Shown here piece by piece: positions 1-7,646 of a stretch of 59,320 bases of DNA (position 1 is the first letter of the stretch; each line of letters opens with the position of its first letter). Origin of the DNA: Coriobacteriaceae bacterium (GTDB lineage: Bacteria; Actinomycetota; Coriobacteriia; Coriobacteriales; Eggerthellaceae); assembly GCA_015062685.1 (NCBI GenBank), contig SUUE01000002.1:161692-221011 (forward strand), written 5' to 3'. The position numbers and the translations under genes were made by a program. Below the pieces are notes generated by a model that worked only from the letters and a program-made list of their open reading frames with translations, did no database searches and had not been told where the DNA came from.

Positions 1-53
1 GAGGATGGCCCCTCGCCCGCCTTACGTGAGCGTTGGTTCGGCCCGGTTTCGAG

Positions 54-2138
54 CTACTTCGCCTTCGCCATCTTGCCGAAGTCGGCGACGTTCGCGAACA
101 CGGCCACGAAGCTGTTGAGGAGCTTCATGTTGTTCGCGCGCACCGCCGCGTCCTCGTCCATGACCATGACGTTGGCGAAGAAGTCGTCGATCGGCGCGCG
201 CAGGGCGGCCAGGTCGGCGAGGGCCTCGGGGTAGTCGTCGTCGGACAGGGCCTTGGCAACCTTCGCCTCGGCCTCGGCGATGGCCGCGGCGAGGGCCTTC
301 GAGCTGTCGCCCAGCAGGGCCTCATCCACATCCGAGCCGGCGTCGGCGTCGCGCAGGTTGTTGGCGCGGGCGTACGCGGTGGCCAGGTCGTCGAAGGTCT
401 CCTTGTCGTTGGCGCGGGCGCTCTCGAGGGCGCGTGCGCGCGCGACGATGGCCATGGGCTCCTCGACGCCCGCGGTGAGCACGGCATCCACCGTGTCGGC
501 TGCGCAACCGCTATCGCGCAGCATGACCTTGGTGCGCGTTACGAAGAAGTCGATGACCTCGGCGCGAACGGCGGCGCGATCGAACTCGAGCCCGCCCTTC
601 TCGTAGATGTCGAGCGACGCGTCGATGGCGTCGATGAGCGAAACGTCGAGACCGTCCTCCAGCATCGCGAGGATGCCGATGGCGCTGCGACGCAGCGCGA
701 ACGGATCGGAGGAGCCGGTCGGCCCCTGGTTCACCGCGAACAGGCCGCAGATGGTGTCCAGCTTGTCGGCGGTCGCCACGACCTTGCCCACCATGCTCGC
801 GGGCGTGTCGTCACCCGAGAAGCGGGGACGGTAATGGTCGGCGATGGCCTCGGCAACCTGGTCGGTCTCGCCTGCGGCTTTTGCGTAGTAGCGGCCCATA
901 ATGCCCTGCACGCTCGTGAACTCCACGACCGCGCCGGTGACGAGGTCGGCCTTGCACAGGAAGGCGGCGCGCTCCGCATCGGCGGCATCCTGGCCGGTCA
1001 AACCGGCATCGGCGCCGAGCGACTTCGCCAGAGCGACCACGCGGTCGGTCTTCGCGCGCGTCGTGCCGAGCGATTCTTGGAACACGACCTCGGAGAGCTT
1101 CTCGACATAGGCCTCGAGCGGCTGCTTCAGGTCCTCGTCGTAGAAGAACTTCGCATCGTACAGGCGGGCGGCAACGACGCGCTGGTTGCCGTCGACGATG
1201 TTGTCATGGTACTTCGGATCGCCGTTGCTCGTGATGAGGAACTTGTTGGTCAGCGAGCCGTCTGCGTTGAACAGCGGGAAATAGCGCTGATGCACGAGCA
1301 TAGCGTCGACCGTGATCTCCTTGGGAACGGCCAGGAAGAGCTCGTCGAACTCGCCCACCATGACGGTCGGGTCCTCGGTGAGGTTGACGACCTCCTCCAT
1401 CGTGCGAGCGGGAAGCTCTGCCACCAGGCCGGTCTCAGCCTCGATGGCCTTAACCTGCTCGCGGATGCTGGCCTCGCGCTCGTCCTCGCTCGGCACGACG
1501 TGCGCGCCGCGCAGCGTGTCGATGAGGGCGTCGGCGTTGGCCACCTCATGCGGGCCCGGGGCCAGGAAGCGGTGGCCGCGCGTCGTGTTGCCGGCCGTGA
1601 GGCCCGCGAACTCGACGGGCACGACCACGTCGCCAAGCATGGCGAAGAGCCAGCGCACGGGGCGGCTGAACTGCTCGCGGCGGCTGCCCCAACGCTGGGA
1701 CTTCGGCCACGAGATGGCGGTAATCAGGTTGCCGAGCAATTCGGGCAGGAGAGCCGCCACGTCCACCGAGGGGGTCTCCTTCACGGCGTACACGTACTCG
1801 GTGCCGTTCTCGTCGCGGCGCTCGAGGTTCGCGGGGTCCACGCCCTTGCCGCGCGCGAAGCCGATAGCCGCCTTGGTGGGCTCGCCGTTCTCGTCGAACG
1901 CGATCTTGGCGGCGGGGCCGCGGAACTCCTCGACCGTCGCCTCGGTTGCCTCGGGCACGTCGGCCACGATCACGATCAGGCGGCGCGGCGTGGAGTAAAC
2001 GGCGATATCGCCGTGCGGGATCTTCGCGCCGTCGAGCGCGGATGCGGCCAGGCCGCCGAGCTTTCCGGTTGCTGCATGCAGGTCGAACGCGGGCAGCTCT
2101 TCGGTGCCGATCTCGAATGCGAGCGTCTTATTCGCCAT
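54..2138 (-). CDS. glyS: Glycine--tRNA ligase beta subunit
   Basis: Beta subunit of the alpha2beta2 glycyl-tRNA synthetase, which charges tRNA-Gly in the cytoplasm with GlyQ; this subunit carries the tRNA-binding parts. The 694-residue product has the family length and opens with the typical [18 protein letters not shown]. The C-terminal third is the helical DALR-like anticodon-binding region. I chose the ATG at 2138 because a longer reading (to 2177) adds 13 non-conserved residues inside glyQ. The start lies inside glyQ (11-nt overlap), indicating translational coupling. Many Actinomycetota use single-chain dimeric GlyRS, so the split enzyme helps place the organism. Downstream of the stop only 53 bases remain in the window and I see no gene there. 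Confidence 0.96.
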   Translation of the reverse strand: MANKTLAFEIGTEELPAFDLHAATGKLGGLAASALDGAKIPHGDIAVYSTPRRLIVIVADVPEATEATVEEFRGPAAKIAFDENGEPTKAAIGFARGKGVDPANLERRDENGTEYVYAVKETPSVDVAALLPELLGNLITAISWPKSQRWGSRREQFSRPVRWLFAMLGDVVVPVEFAGLTAGNTTRGHRFLAPGPHEVANADALIDTLRGAHVVPSEDEREASIREQVKAIEAETGLVAELPARTMEEVVNLTEDPTVMVGEFDELFLAVPKEITVDAMLVHQRYFPLFNADGSLTNKFLITSNGDPKYHDNIVDGNQRVVAARLYDAKFFYDEDLKQPLEAYVEKLSEVVFQESLGTTRAKTDRVVALAKSLGADAGLTGQDAADAERAAFLCKADLVTGAVVEFTSVQGIMGRYYAKAAGETDQVAEAIADHYRPRFSGDDTPASMVGKVVATADKLDTICGLFAVNQGPTGSSDPFALRRSAIGILAMLEDGLDVSLIDAIDASLDIYEKGGLEFDRAAVRAEVIDFFVTRTKVMLRDSGCAADTVDAVLTAGVEEPMAIVARARALESARANDKETFDDLATAYARANNLRDADAGSDVDEALLGDSSKALAAAIAEAEAKVAKALSDDDYPEALADLAALRAPIDDFFANVMVMDEDAAVRANNMKLLNSFVAVFANVADFGKMAKAK

Positions 2139-3048
2139 CTTCGGCCCCCTCTCCCTCGTTCGAGGTACTCTGGCCAACCACGTGCTCGATGTAGCTCGCG
2201 CAGCAGGCCTTCGCGATGGTGCGCACGCGCAGGATGTAGCCCATGCGCTCCGTGGCGGAAATGACGCCGCGCGCGTCGAGCAGGTTGAAGGCGTGCGAGC
2301 ACTTCAGCACGTAATCGTATGCGGGAAGCGGCAAGCCCGCCTCGAGCGTGCGGTTGCACTCGCGCTCGTAGCGGTCGAACTCGCCGAACAGGAACTCGGT
2401 GTCTGCCACCTCGAAGTTGTAGGCGCTGAACTCGCGCTCGTTCTCGAGGAAGACGTCGCCGTAGGTGAAGACGGTGCCGTCTTCGCCGCGGCTCCACACG
2501 ATGTCGTAAACGCTGTCGACGCCCTGGATGTACATGGTCAGGCGCTCGAGACCATAGGTGATCTCGGCGGGAACCGGGTCGCACTCGAAGCCGCCGACCT
2601 GCTGGAAGTACGTGAACTGCGTGACCTCCATGCCATCGATCCAGACTTCCCAACCGAGGCCCCAGGCACCCAGCGTAGGCGACTCCCAGTCGTCCTCGAC
2701 GAAGCGCACGTCATGCTCCTCGATGTTGATGCCGATGGCGCGCAGCGAGTCCAGGTAGAGCTGCTGGACGTTGTCGGGCGACGGCTTCAGGATGACCTGG
2801 TACTGGTAGTAGTGCTGCAGGCGGTTGGGGTTCTCGCCGTAGCGGCCGTCGGTCGGACGGCGCGAAGGCTGCACATAGGCCGTGCGCCACACGCCCGGGC
2901 CCAGCGAGCGCAACGTCGTGGCGGTGTGGAACGTGCCAGCACCCACCTCGTTGTCATACGGTTGCAGCACGACGCAGCCCTGGTCGGCCCAGTAGCGCTG
3001 CAAGTTCATGATGACGTCTTGGAAAGACGGCGTCAGCTGTTCTGACAT
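2128..3048 (-). CDS. glyQ: Glycine--tRNA ligase alpha subunit
   Basis: Catalytic class II subunit of tetrameric glycyl-tRNA synthetase; it forms glycyl-adenylate and works with GlyS encoded next. The 306-residue protein starts [20 protein letters not shown] and contains the diagnostic [19 protein letters not shown] block (about residues 65-85) and the [18 protein letters not shown] block. The ATG at 3048 is preceded by AGGAAG on the minus strand; upstream in-frame codons to 3216 run into lepB and are not conserved. It follows lepB by 38 nt and overlaps glyS by 11 nt, so lepB-glyQ-glyS may be cotranscribed. No T-box-like leader is visible; there is no room for one. Confidence 0.97.
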   Translation of the reverse strand: MSEQLTPSFQDVIMNLQRYWADQGCVVLQPYDNEVGAGTFHTATTLRSLGPGVWRTAYVQPSRRPTDGRYGENPNRLQHYYQYQVILKPSPDNVQQLYLDSLRAIGINIEEHDVRFVEDDWESPTLGAWGLGWEVWIDGMEVTQFTYFQQVGGFECDPVPAEITYGLERLTMYIQGVDSVYDIVWSRGEDGTVFTYGDVFLENEREFSAYNFEVADTEFLFGEFDRYERECNRTLEAGLPLPAYDYVLKCSHAFNLLDARGVISATERMGYILRVRTIAKACCASYIEHVVGQSTSNEGEGAEDGE

Positions 3049-3086
3049 CTTGCGATACTTCCTTTCCTTATGCGCCCGCGGCGCAC

Positions 3087-3665
3087 CTACGACAACAAGC
3101 CAAAACTCGACAACGGCCAGTACACCATAGCGGCCCTCCCGGATATCGTGTTGATCGGGATGGCGCCAAAGTACCTTGAATCCTGGGATTCGGTACGGTT
3201 GTCCCCCATGACCCATACCGAGCCCTCGGGCACGGTGTAGGGATACGAGATGTTCACGCCGGAAGCGGTCCGGCTCAAAGCATACGAAGGCTTGCCGCCC
3301 GTATAGGGCTCGTCGATAGGCTGGCCGTCAACGTACACCTTCCCATCCAGCAGGTCGACCGTCTGGCCACCTGTCGCGACGACGCGCTTGATGAGCGTCC
3401 GCGTGGAAACCTCGGGATCGGTGAACGTGATGATGTCACCCCTCTCGGGGCCATGCAGGTAGTAGCTGACCTTCTCGGAAAAGACCATGTCGCCCGGCAT
3501 GATCGTGTCTTGCATCGACTTCGAGGGGATCTCGTAGGGAACGAAGATGAAGGTGCGCAAGAGAACCGCCATCACAATGACGACGAAGACCATCACCAGG
3601 ATGCTCAAGGCCCCGCGCGTCCACGACGGCGAGTCGGTTTTCTCTGCGTGCTGTCCTTCGTCCAT
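3087..3665 (-). CDS. lepB: Signal peptidase I
   Basis: Membrane-bound serine/lysine protease that removes signal peptides from exported preproteins. The 192-residue protein has a short cytoplasmic N-terminus, one membrane segment (about residues 19-36) and then the family boxes: PSKSM with nucleophile Ser50, IKRVVA with general base Lys93, and the GDN and DSRYFG boxes near the C-terminus. Its short size and single membrane anchor match Gram-positive SipS-type enzymes. It lies 77 nt downstream of trmD, with a small hairpin between, and directly before glyQ. The ribosomal/SRP neighbours (rimM, ffh) make this a translation-and-export cluster. Confidence 0.95.
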   Translation of the reverse strand: MDEGQHAEKTDSPSWTRGALSILVMVFVVIVMAVLLRTFIFVPYEIPSKSMQDTIMPGDMVFSEKVSYYLHGPERGDIITFTDPEVSTRTLIKRVVATGGQTVDLLDGKVYVDGQPIDEPYTGGKPSYALSRTASGVNISYPYTVPEGSVWVMGDNRTESQDSRYFGAIPINTISGRAAMVYWPLSSFGLLS

Positions 3666-3704
3666 GGGCTGCAGGGATCCTCTCGGCTCTCATTTCATCA
3701 CAAT

Positions 3705-3723
3705 TTGCGGCTTGAAGCCGCAA
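3705..3723 (-). terminator. Hairpin between trmD and lepB
   Basis: Stem TTGCGGC / GCCGCAA with a 5-nt loop lies just downstream of trmD on the minus strand, followed by a modest AT-rich run without a clear T-tract. It is a possible weak terminator or attenuator that would partly separate lepB from trmD. Confidence 0.4.
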
Positions 3724-3742
3724 GCTTGAATGATACCGCGCA

Positions 3743-4555
3743 TCATGACTGCTCAGAAGTCTCGGTTAAACTCTCCAAATAATCCCAATCGTCTGCAGAA
3801 AGCCCGGCTACTTCGAGCAGGTCCGGACGCAAGCGCTTCGTGCGCTCGAGGCTCTGGCGCCTCCGCCACCGATCCACCGCCGCATGGTCGCCCGAAAGCA
3901 GGACGGGCGGCACTTCCATGCCGATGAACTCAGCGGGCCGCGTGTACTGCGGATGCTCCAGCAGCCCGGAGGCGAAGCTCTCGTCAGCCGCCCCGTTTTC
4001 CGCGCCCAACACGCCGTCGATCTTGCGCACGACCGCGTCGATGATGACCATCGACGCCAGCTCCCCGCTCGTGAGCACGTAGTCGCCGAGCGATATCTGG
4101 TAGTCGGCAAGCTCGTAAGCGCGCTCGTCGATGCCCTCGTAGTGGCCGCACACGAACAGGAGGCGCTCCTCCTTCGCGAGCTCGCAGGCCATGGCGTCAT
4201 CGAAGGGCCTGCCGCACGGCGAGAGGAAAATCGTCTTGGGGCGCACGCCATCTGCATGCTTGGGGAACGGCCCCGTGAGGGGCTGCTCGTTTCCCGTGGG
4301 AGCAGGCTCCACGTAACCCACGTCGCAGCCGGTAATGGCCTGGTAGGCCTCGAAGATCGGCTCGCACTTCATGATGAGCCCCGCCCCGCCGCCGTACGGG
4401 TCGTCATCGGTCGTGCGGTGCCGGTCGTGCGTCCAATCGCGCAGGTCGTATGCGGTGAAATCGAGGATGCCCTTGTCTTGGGCGCGCTGCATCATGGACG
4501 AGCCCATGACGGAATCGTACATATGCGGGAACGTTGAAAGCGTTTCTATGATCAT
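3743..4555 (-). CDS. trmD: tRNA (guanine-N1)-methyltransferase
   Basis: SPOUT-class enzyme that methylates G37 next to the anticodon using SAM, preventing +1 frameshifting. The 270-residue protein contains the DDDPYGGGAGLIMKCEP block (residues about 50-66) and the trefoil-knot SAM site CGHYEGIDERAYEL. The ATG at 4555 (MIIETLSTFP) has AGGAGC just upstream; extending to 4723 would read through an inverted repeat and add 56 residues of low-complexity basic sequence. It belongs to the conserved rpsP-khpA-rimM-trmD order, but a 221-nt gap with a long inverted repeat separates it from rimM, which is unusual for this operon. Confidence 0.95.
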   Translation of the reverse strand: MIIETLSTFPHMYDSVMGSSMMQRAQDKGILDFTAYDLRDWTHDRHRTTDDDPYGGGAGLIMKCEPIFEAYQAITGCDVGYVEPAPTGNEQPLTGPFPKHADGVRPKTIFLSPCGRPFDDAMACELAKEERLLFVCGHYEGIDERAYELADYQISLGDYVLTSGELASMVIIDAVVRKIDGVLGAENGAADESFASGLLEHPQYTRPAEFIGMEVPPVLLSGDHAAVDRWRRRQSLERTKRLRPDLLEVAGLSADDWDYLESLTETSEQS

Positions 4556-4591
4556 GGTGCTCCTATCAAGGCTGGCCGCTAAAGGCTGACC

Positions 4592-4731
4592 GCTGCGCCG
4601 TGCTCCCGCACAGGCTTCGCTCGCCGCGTCGTCGCCTCGAGCTAACTTTCCCGCCAAGAACGGGCGGGAAAGTGGATCTCTCGGCTCCTTTGGCTTGACC
4701 TCGCTACGCCTGCGCGGGAGCACGGCGCAGC
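4592..4731. repeat. Long inverted repeat between rimM and trmD (element 1)
   Basis: Two 24-nt arms (4592-4615 and 4708-4731; starting GCTGCGCCGTGCTCCCGC) are complementary except at one position and enclose 92 nt. The loop contains a second, perfect 11-bp hairpin, ACTTTCCCGCC / GGCGGGAAAGT, near 4644-4672. No T-tract follows on either strand, so it does not look like an ordinary terminator. Its architecture resembles the three other long inverted repeats in this window, but the loop sequence is different. Confidence 0.85.
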
Positions 4732-4776
4732 TACCTCTCCCATCATGAGAGACAACCGCAGAAAATCTTAACCTAC

Positions 4777-5292
4777 TTACAGCTCTAGCAAGCCTTGGGG
4801 CAAAACAGTTTGAATTGTACGTGCCTCAACGTCCACGTCTTTTACGATCTCGTCTACTACGGGGACGAGGAGGGTGGAGCCGTCGGGACGGTCGACTTCG
4901 AGGAGGTCTTGGCCGGGGTTGCTCACGAGGTCCCTGACCGTGCCCACTTCGCCGACCTGCTCGTCTACGAGGGTCCAGCCTTCCCACAGCGCGGGCTCTT
5001 CTTCGAAGAGGGATTCGTCCAGGGAGTCGCGGCGGATGAGGCAATGGCATCCCGCCAGCCCCTGCGCCGCAGGGCCGTCGACGCCCTCGAAGATCACTTC
5101 CGCAGACCGGTCGTCGATCCCGTTGATCGACTCGACCACCGCGCGGCGCGGGAGGTCGGTTTGGGGCGGTACGAAAGCCACCTCGTCGCCTTCCTCCAAA
5201 AGAAAAGGAAAGCCCGCCGTGCCTCGCACGACGAGCCTTCCGTCTAAGTTCTTTGGCTTCGCCAGTATCGCGACGTCAATCCAGGCGCGCAT
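4777..5292 (-). CDS. rimM: Ribosome maturation factor RimM
   Basis: Assists late 30S subunit assembly by binding protein S19 near the head of 16S rRNA. The 171-residue protein starts with a beta-barrel containing the conserved AILAKPKNLDGRLVV-type segment (family: G-K-x-x-G-x-x-G, here diverged) and ends with the PRC-barrel region LLVPVVDEIVKDVDVEARTI, which is the most conserved part of the family. The start codon immediately follows the khpA stop with no gap. Recognition rests on the C-terminal barrel plus operon position between khpA and trmD; the N-terminal domain is weakly conserved. Confidence 0.9.
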   Translation of the reverse strand: MRAWIDVAILAKPKNLDGRLVVRGTAGFPFLLEEGDEVAFVPPQTDLPRRAVVESINGIDDRSAEVIFEGVDGPAAQGLAGCHCLIRRDSLDESLFEEEPALWEGWTLVDEQVGEVGTVRDLVSNPGQDLLEVDRPDGSTLLVPVVDEIVKDVDVEARTIQTVLPQGLLEL

Positions 5293-5544
5293 TTAGTCGA
5301 GAATCTCGACTTCCACGCGCATGTCGCTGCGCGACGCCGCCGCACGCGCCAACGTGCGGATGGACTTGATCACGCGCCCCTGGCGGCCGATGACCTTGCC
5401 CGTGTCCTCGTCGTTCACGCTGATCTCGACGAGCACGGCACCGCCCTCTTCGCGCGATGTGATCTCCAGGTCGTCCGGGTAATCGACGAGCGGGGTCACG
5501 ACGCTCTCGACGAGGCCGGCGATGTCCTGATTGTTCTCGGCCAT
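5293..5544 (-). CDS. khpA: KH-domain RNA-binding protein KhpA
   Basis: Small cytoplasmic RNA-binding protein of 83 residues consisting of one KH domain. The GXXG loop and surrounding helix are visible as GKVIGRQGRVIKSIRTL (about residues 48-64). In Firmicutes and relatives KhpA pairs with KhpB and affects cell length and envelope genes; no khpB is in this window. It sits 3 nt downstream of rpsP and directly abuts rimM, the standard position. The acidic N-terminus (DYPDDLEI) is family typical. Confidence 0.93.
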   Translation of the reverse strand: MAENNQDIAGLVESVVTPLVDYPDDLEITSREEGGAVLVEISVNDEDTGKVIGRQGRVIKSIRTLARAAASRSDMRVEVEILD

Positions 5545-5547
5545 GCC

Positions 5548-5790
5548 TTAAGCTTCCTTGTAGTTGGCCCAAAGGCGAGCGACCGTGTCGGTCGGCTGGG
5601 CGCCATTGCCCATCCAGTAGTTCACGCGCTCCTCGTCGAACTGGACCATGGAGGGGTTCACGCAAGGATTGTAGCGGCCGATCTCCTCGATGAAACGGCC
5701 ATCGCGGGGCTTGCGGGAATCGGCGACAACGATACGGTAGTACGGACGCTTCTTTGCGCCGTGACGTGCGAGACGAATCTTAACTGCCAT
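5548..5790 (-). CDS. rpsP: 30S ribosomal protein bS16
   Basis: Structural protein of the small ribosomal subunit needed for 30S assembly. The 80-residue sequence begins [20 protein letters not shown] and continues [19 protein letters not shown], the family signature. A strong ribosome binding site (AAGGAG) lies just upstream. It is the first gene of the rpsP-khpA-rimM-(trmD) group, and a good sigma-70-type promoter lies about 50 nt upstream. Confidence 0.98.
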   Translation of the reverse strand: MAVKIRLARHGAKKRPYYRIVVADSRKPRDGRFIEEIGRYNPCVNPSMVQFDEERVNYWMGNGAQPTDTVARLWANYKEA

Positions 5791-5840
5791 GTAAATGAAC
5801 TCCTTTTTGCTTATACAGGCTATGAAAACAGCAACACAGT

Positions 5841-5869
5841 ATTCTATGGCGCAACTGCAATTAAGGCAA
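5841..5869 (-). promoter_or_regulatory. Putative rpsP promoter
   Basis: On the minus strand: -35 TTGCCT (5864-5869), 17-nt spacer, -10 TAGAAT (5841-5846), in the AT-rich gap between ffh and rpsP, giving a leader of about 45 nt before the rpsP ATG. Confidence 0.6.
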
Positions 5870-5924
5870 GAACCGATTTAGCCCTCAACCAAAGCGCCAT
5901 AACACGCAGGTGCGAAACGGAGCG

Positions 5925-7385
5925 CTATTCGCCCAGCATGTCCTGGATCTTCTTCAGGTCGGCCATGCTCATCCCGCCGAAGCCGGGCATCGCGCCGCGC
6001 CTGACCTTCTTGCCCTTCTTGCCCTTCTTGCCGCTGCCGCCCTTGCGCGGACGACCTTTCTTGCCGCCGCCCATGTCGTCCATGCCGCCGAACTGCGCCA
6101 TCATCTTCTTGACCTGCTTGCGCGTTTCGGAGTACTGCTTCATGAGCTGGTTGACGGCCGTCACCGACACGCCGGCGCCTGCGGCGATGCGGGCGCGGCG
6201 GCTGCCGTTGATCAGATCGGGCTTCTCGCGCTCGGCCAAGGTCATCGAGTTGATGATGACCTCCATCTTGTCGAGCGCATGCTCGTCCACCTGGCCCTGG
6301 GCCATCATCTTGTCGCCGCCCGGCAAGGCGGACACGAGCTTGCCCACGCCGCCCATCTTGCGCACCTGGCGGTTCATGTCCAGGAAGTCGTTGAGGTTGA
6401 GGTCCATGCGGCGCAGGCGCTCGCTGGCCTCGCGCTCCTCTTCCTCCTGCTGCACCTTGACGGCGCTCTCGATGAGGCTGACCATATCGCCCATGCCGAG
6501 GATTCGGCGAGCCATGCGGTCGGGGTGGAACACCTCGAGCGAATCGGGCTTCTCCCCCGAGCTGATGAACTTGATGGGCTTGCCCGTCGCCTCGCGGATG
6601 GACAGAGCGCCGCCGCCTCGGGCGTCGCCGTCCATCTTGGACATGATCACGCCGTCGAAGTCTACGCGCTCGCTGAACGTCTCGACGACGTTCACGACAT
6701 CCTGGCCGGTCATGGCATCCACGACCATGAGCACCTCGTCGGGATCCACCGCGGCCTTGATCGACTCGGCCTCCTGCATCATCTCCTCGTCCACGTGCAG
6801 ACGGCCGGCGGTGTCGATGATCGCCACGTCGCACAGGTTGTCGACGGCCACGCGGATGCCATCGCGCGCAATCTTGACCGGGTCCTTCTCGTCCGGGCCG
6901 TCGCGGTGCACGCGCACGCCGATCTCGCCACCGAGCGTGGCGAGCTGGTCGGCAGCGGCGGGACGGTAGACGTCGCACGCCACGAGCAGCGGGTTGTGGC
7001 CCTCGCGCTTGAGCAGGTAGGCCAGCTTGGCAGCAGCCGTCGTCTTGCCCGAGCCCTGCAGGCCCACGAGCATGATGACGTTGGGGTGCTTGTCCTGCGC
7101 CAGGTTCAGCTTCGCATCGCTCTCGCCCAGAAGCACCGTGAGCTCCTCGAGCACGACCTTGATGACGTTCTGCGCCGGGGTGAGCGAATCCAGGATGTCG
7201 GCCTGCATGCAGCGCTCCGACGCGCGGGCGATGAAGGGCTTCACGACCTTGAAGCTGACGTCGGCCTCGAGCAGCGCCATGCGCACGCGCCTCATGGCGG
7301 CGGAGATGTCGCCCTCAGTCAGGCGGCCCTTGCCGCGCAGGTCGTCGAATACTTCCTGTAATTGATCTTGTAGGTTATCGAACAT
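5925..7385 (-). CDS. ffh: Signal recognition particle protein Ffh
   Basis: GTPase of the signal recognition particle; binds signal sequences and 4.5S RNA and delivers nascent membrane proteins to FtsY. The 486-residue protein has the N domain (1-90), the G domain with GLQGSGKTT (108-116), DTAGRLH (191-197) and SKMDGDARGGGAL (249-261), and the methionine-rich M domain from about 330. A Lys/Gly-rich segment (about 430-465) precedes a final helix ending QDMLGE. The receptor gene ftsY is elsewhere in the window (22481-23395). It lies upstream of rpsP, 134 nt away, a gap that holds the rpsP promoter. Confidence 0.97.
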   Translation of the reverse strand: MFDNLQDQLQEVFDDLRGKGRLTEGDISAAMRRVRMALLEADVSFKVVKPFIARASERCMQADILDSLTPAQNVIKVVLEELTVLLGESDAKLNLAQDKHPNVIMLVGLQGSGKTTAAAKLAYLLKREGHNPLLVACDVYRPAAADQLATLGGEIGVRVHRDGPDEKDPVKIARDGIRVAVDNLCDVAIIDTAGRLHVDEEMMQEAESIKAAVDPDEVLMVVDAMTGQDVVNVVETFSERVDFDGVIMSKMDGDARGGGALSIREATGKPIKFISSGEKPDSLEVFHPDRMARRILGMGDMVSLIESAVKVQQEEEEREASERLRRMDLNLNDFLDMNRQVRKMGGVGKLVSALPGGDKMMAQGQVDEHALDKMEVIINSMTLAEREKPDLINGSRRARIAAGAGVSVTAVNQLMKQYSETRKQVKKMMAQFGGMDDMGGGKKGRPRKGGSGKKGKKGKKVRRGAMPGFGGMSMADLKKIQDMLGE

Positions 7386-7646
7386 ACCTTGTTCCTTGCT
7401 TTATCAGCCGATGCGCCACAAAGGCGCGTATTGCCCTACGAATGATAGCCGATATCGCGCGCCTCTACACAGGGTAGCCCGCTACCAACAAAGATTCCCC
7501 AGCGCCTTTCGAGGCAAAGGGTTACCCTCCCGTAACGTATGCGGCGGTAACAGCCATTCATAATTATGTTGGGCACAATGGCGACAATCGGTTTCTCCGC
7601 AGTCATGCGACGCTGGCGCCGTATGACGCATTGTTGGAGGCGTGCG
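7386..7646. other. Divergent intergenic region, ffh / c-di-GMP sensor gene
   Basis: This 261-nt gap separates two divergently transcribed genes and must hold both promoters. I see several short inverted motifs (GTTAC...GTAAC near 7523-7540, GCCT-TTCG-AGGC near 7506-7517) but no convincing -35/-10 pair. No complete c-di-GMP riboswitch consensus is present, and no gene. Confidence 0.5.

Noticed and set aside
1-53. Start of a further gene downstream of glyS
   Set aside because: Too short to judge; no convincing start codon with ribosome site.
33-2264. 743-codon open frame opposite glyS
   Set aside because: Antisense shadow of a high-GC gene; low-complexity product with no family pattern, while the minus strand encodes clear GlyS.
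7386-7646. Possible c-di-GMP riboswitch before the EAL gene
   Set aside because: GGCAAAGGGTTACC and nearby short stems recall parts of the GEMM motif, but the full consensus and its paired regions are absent.
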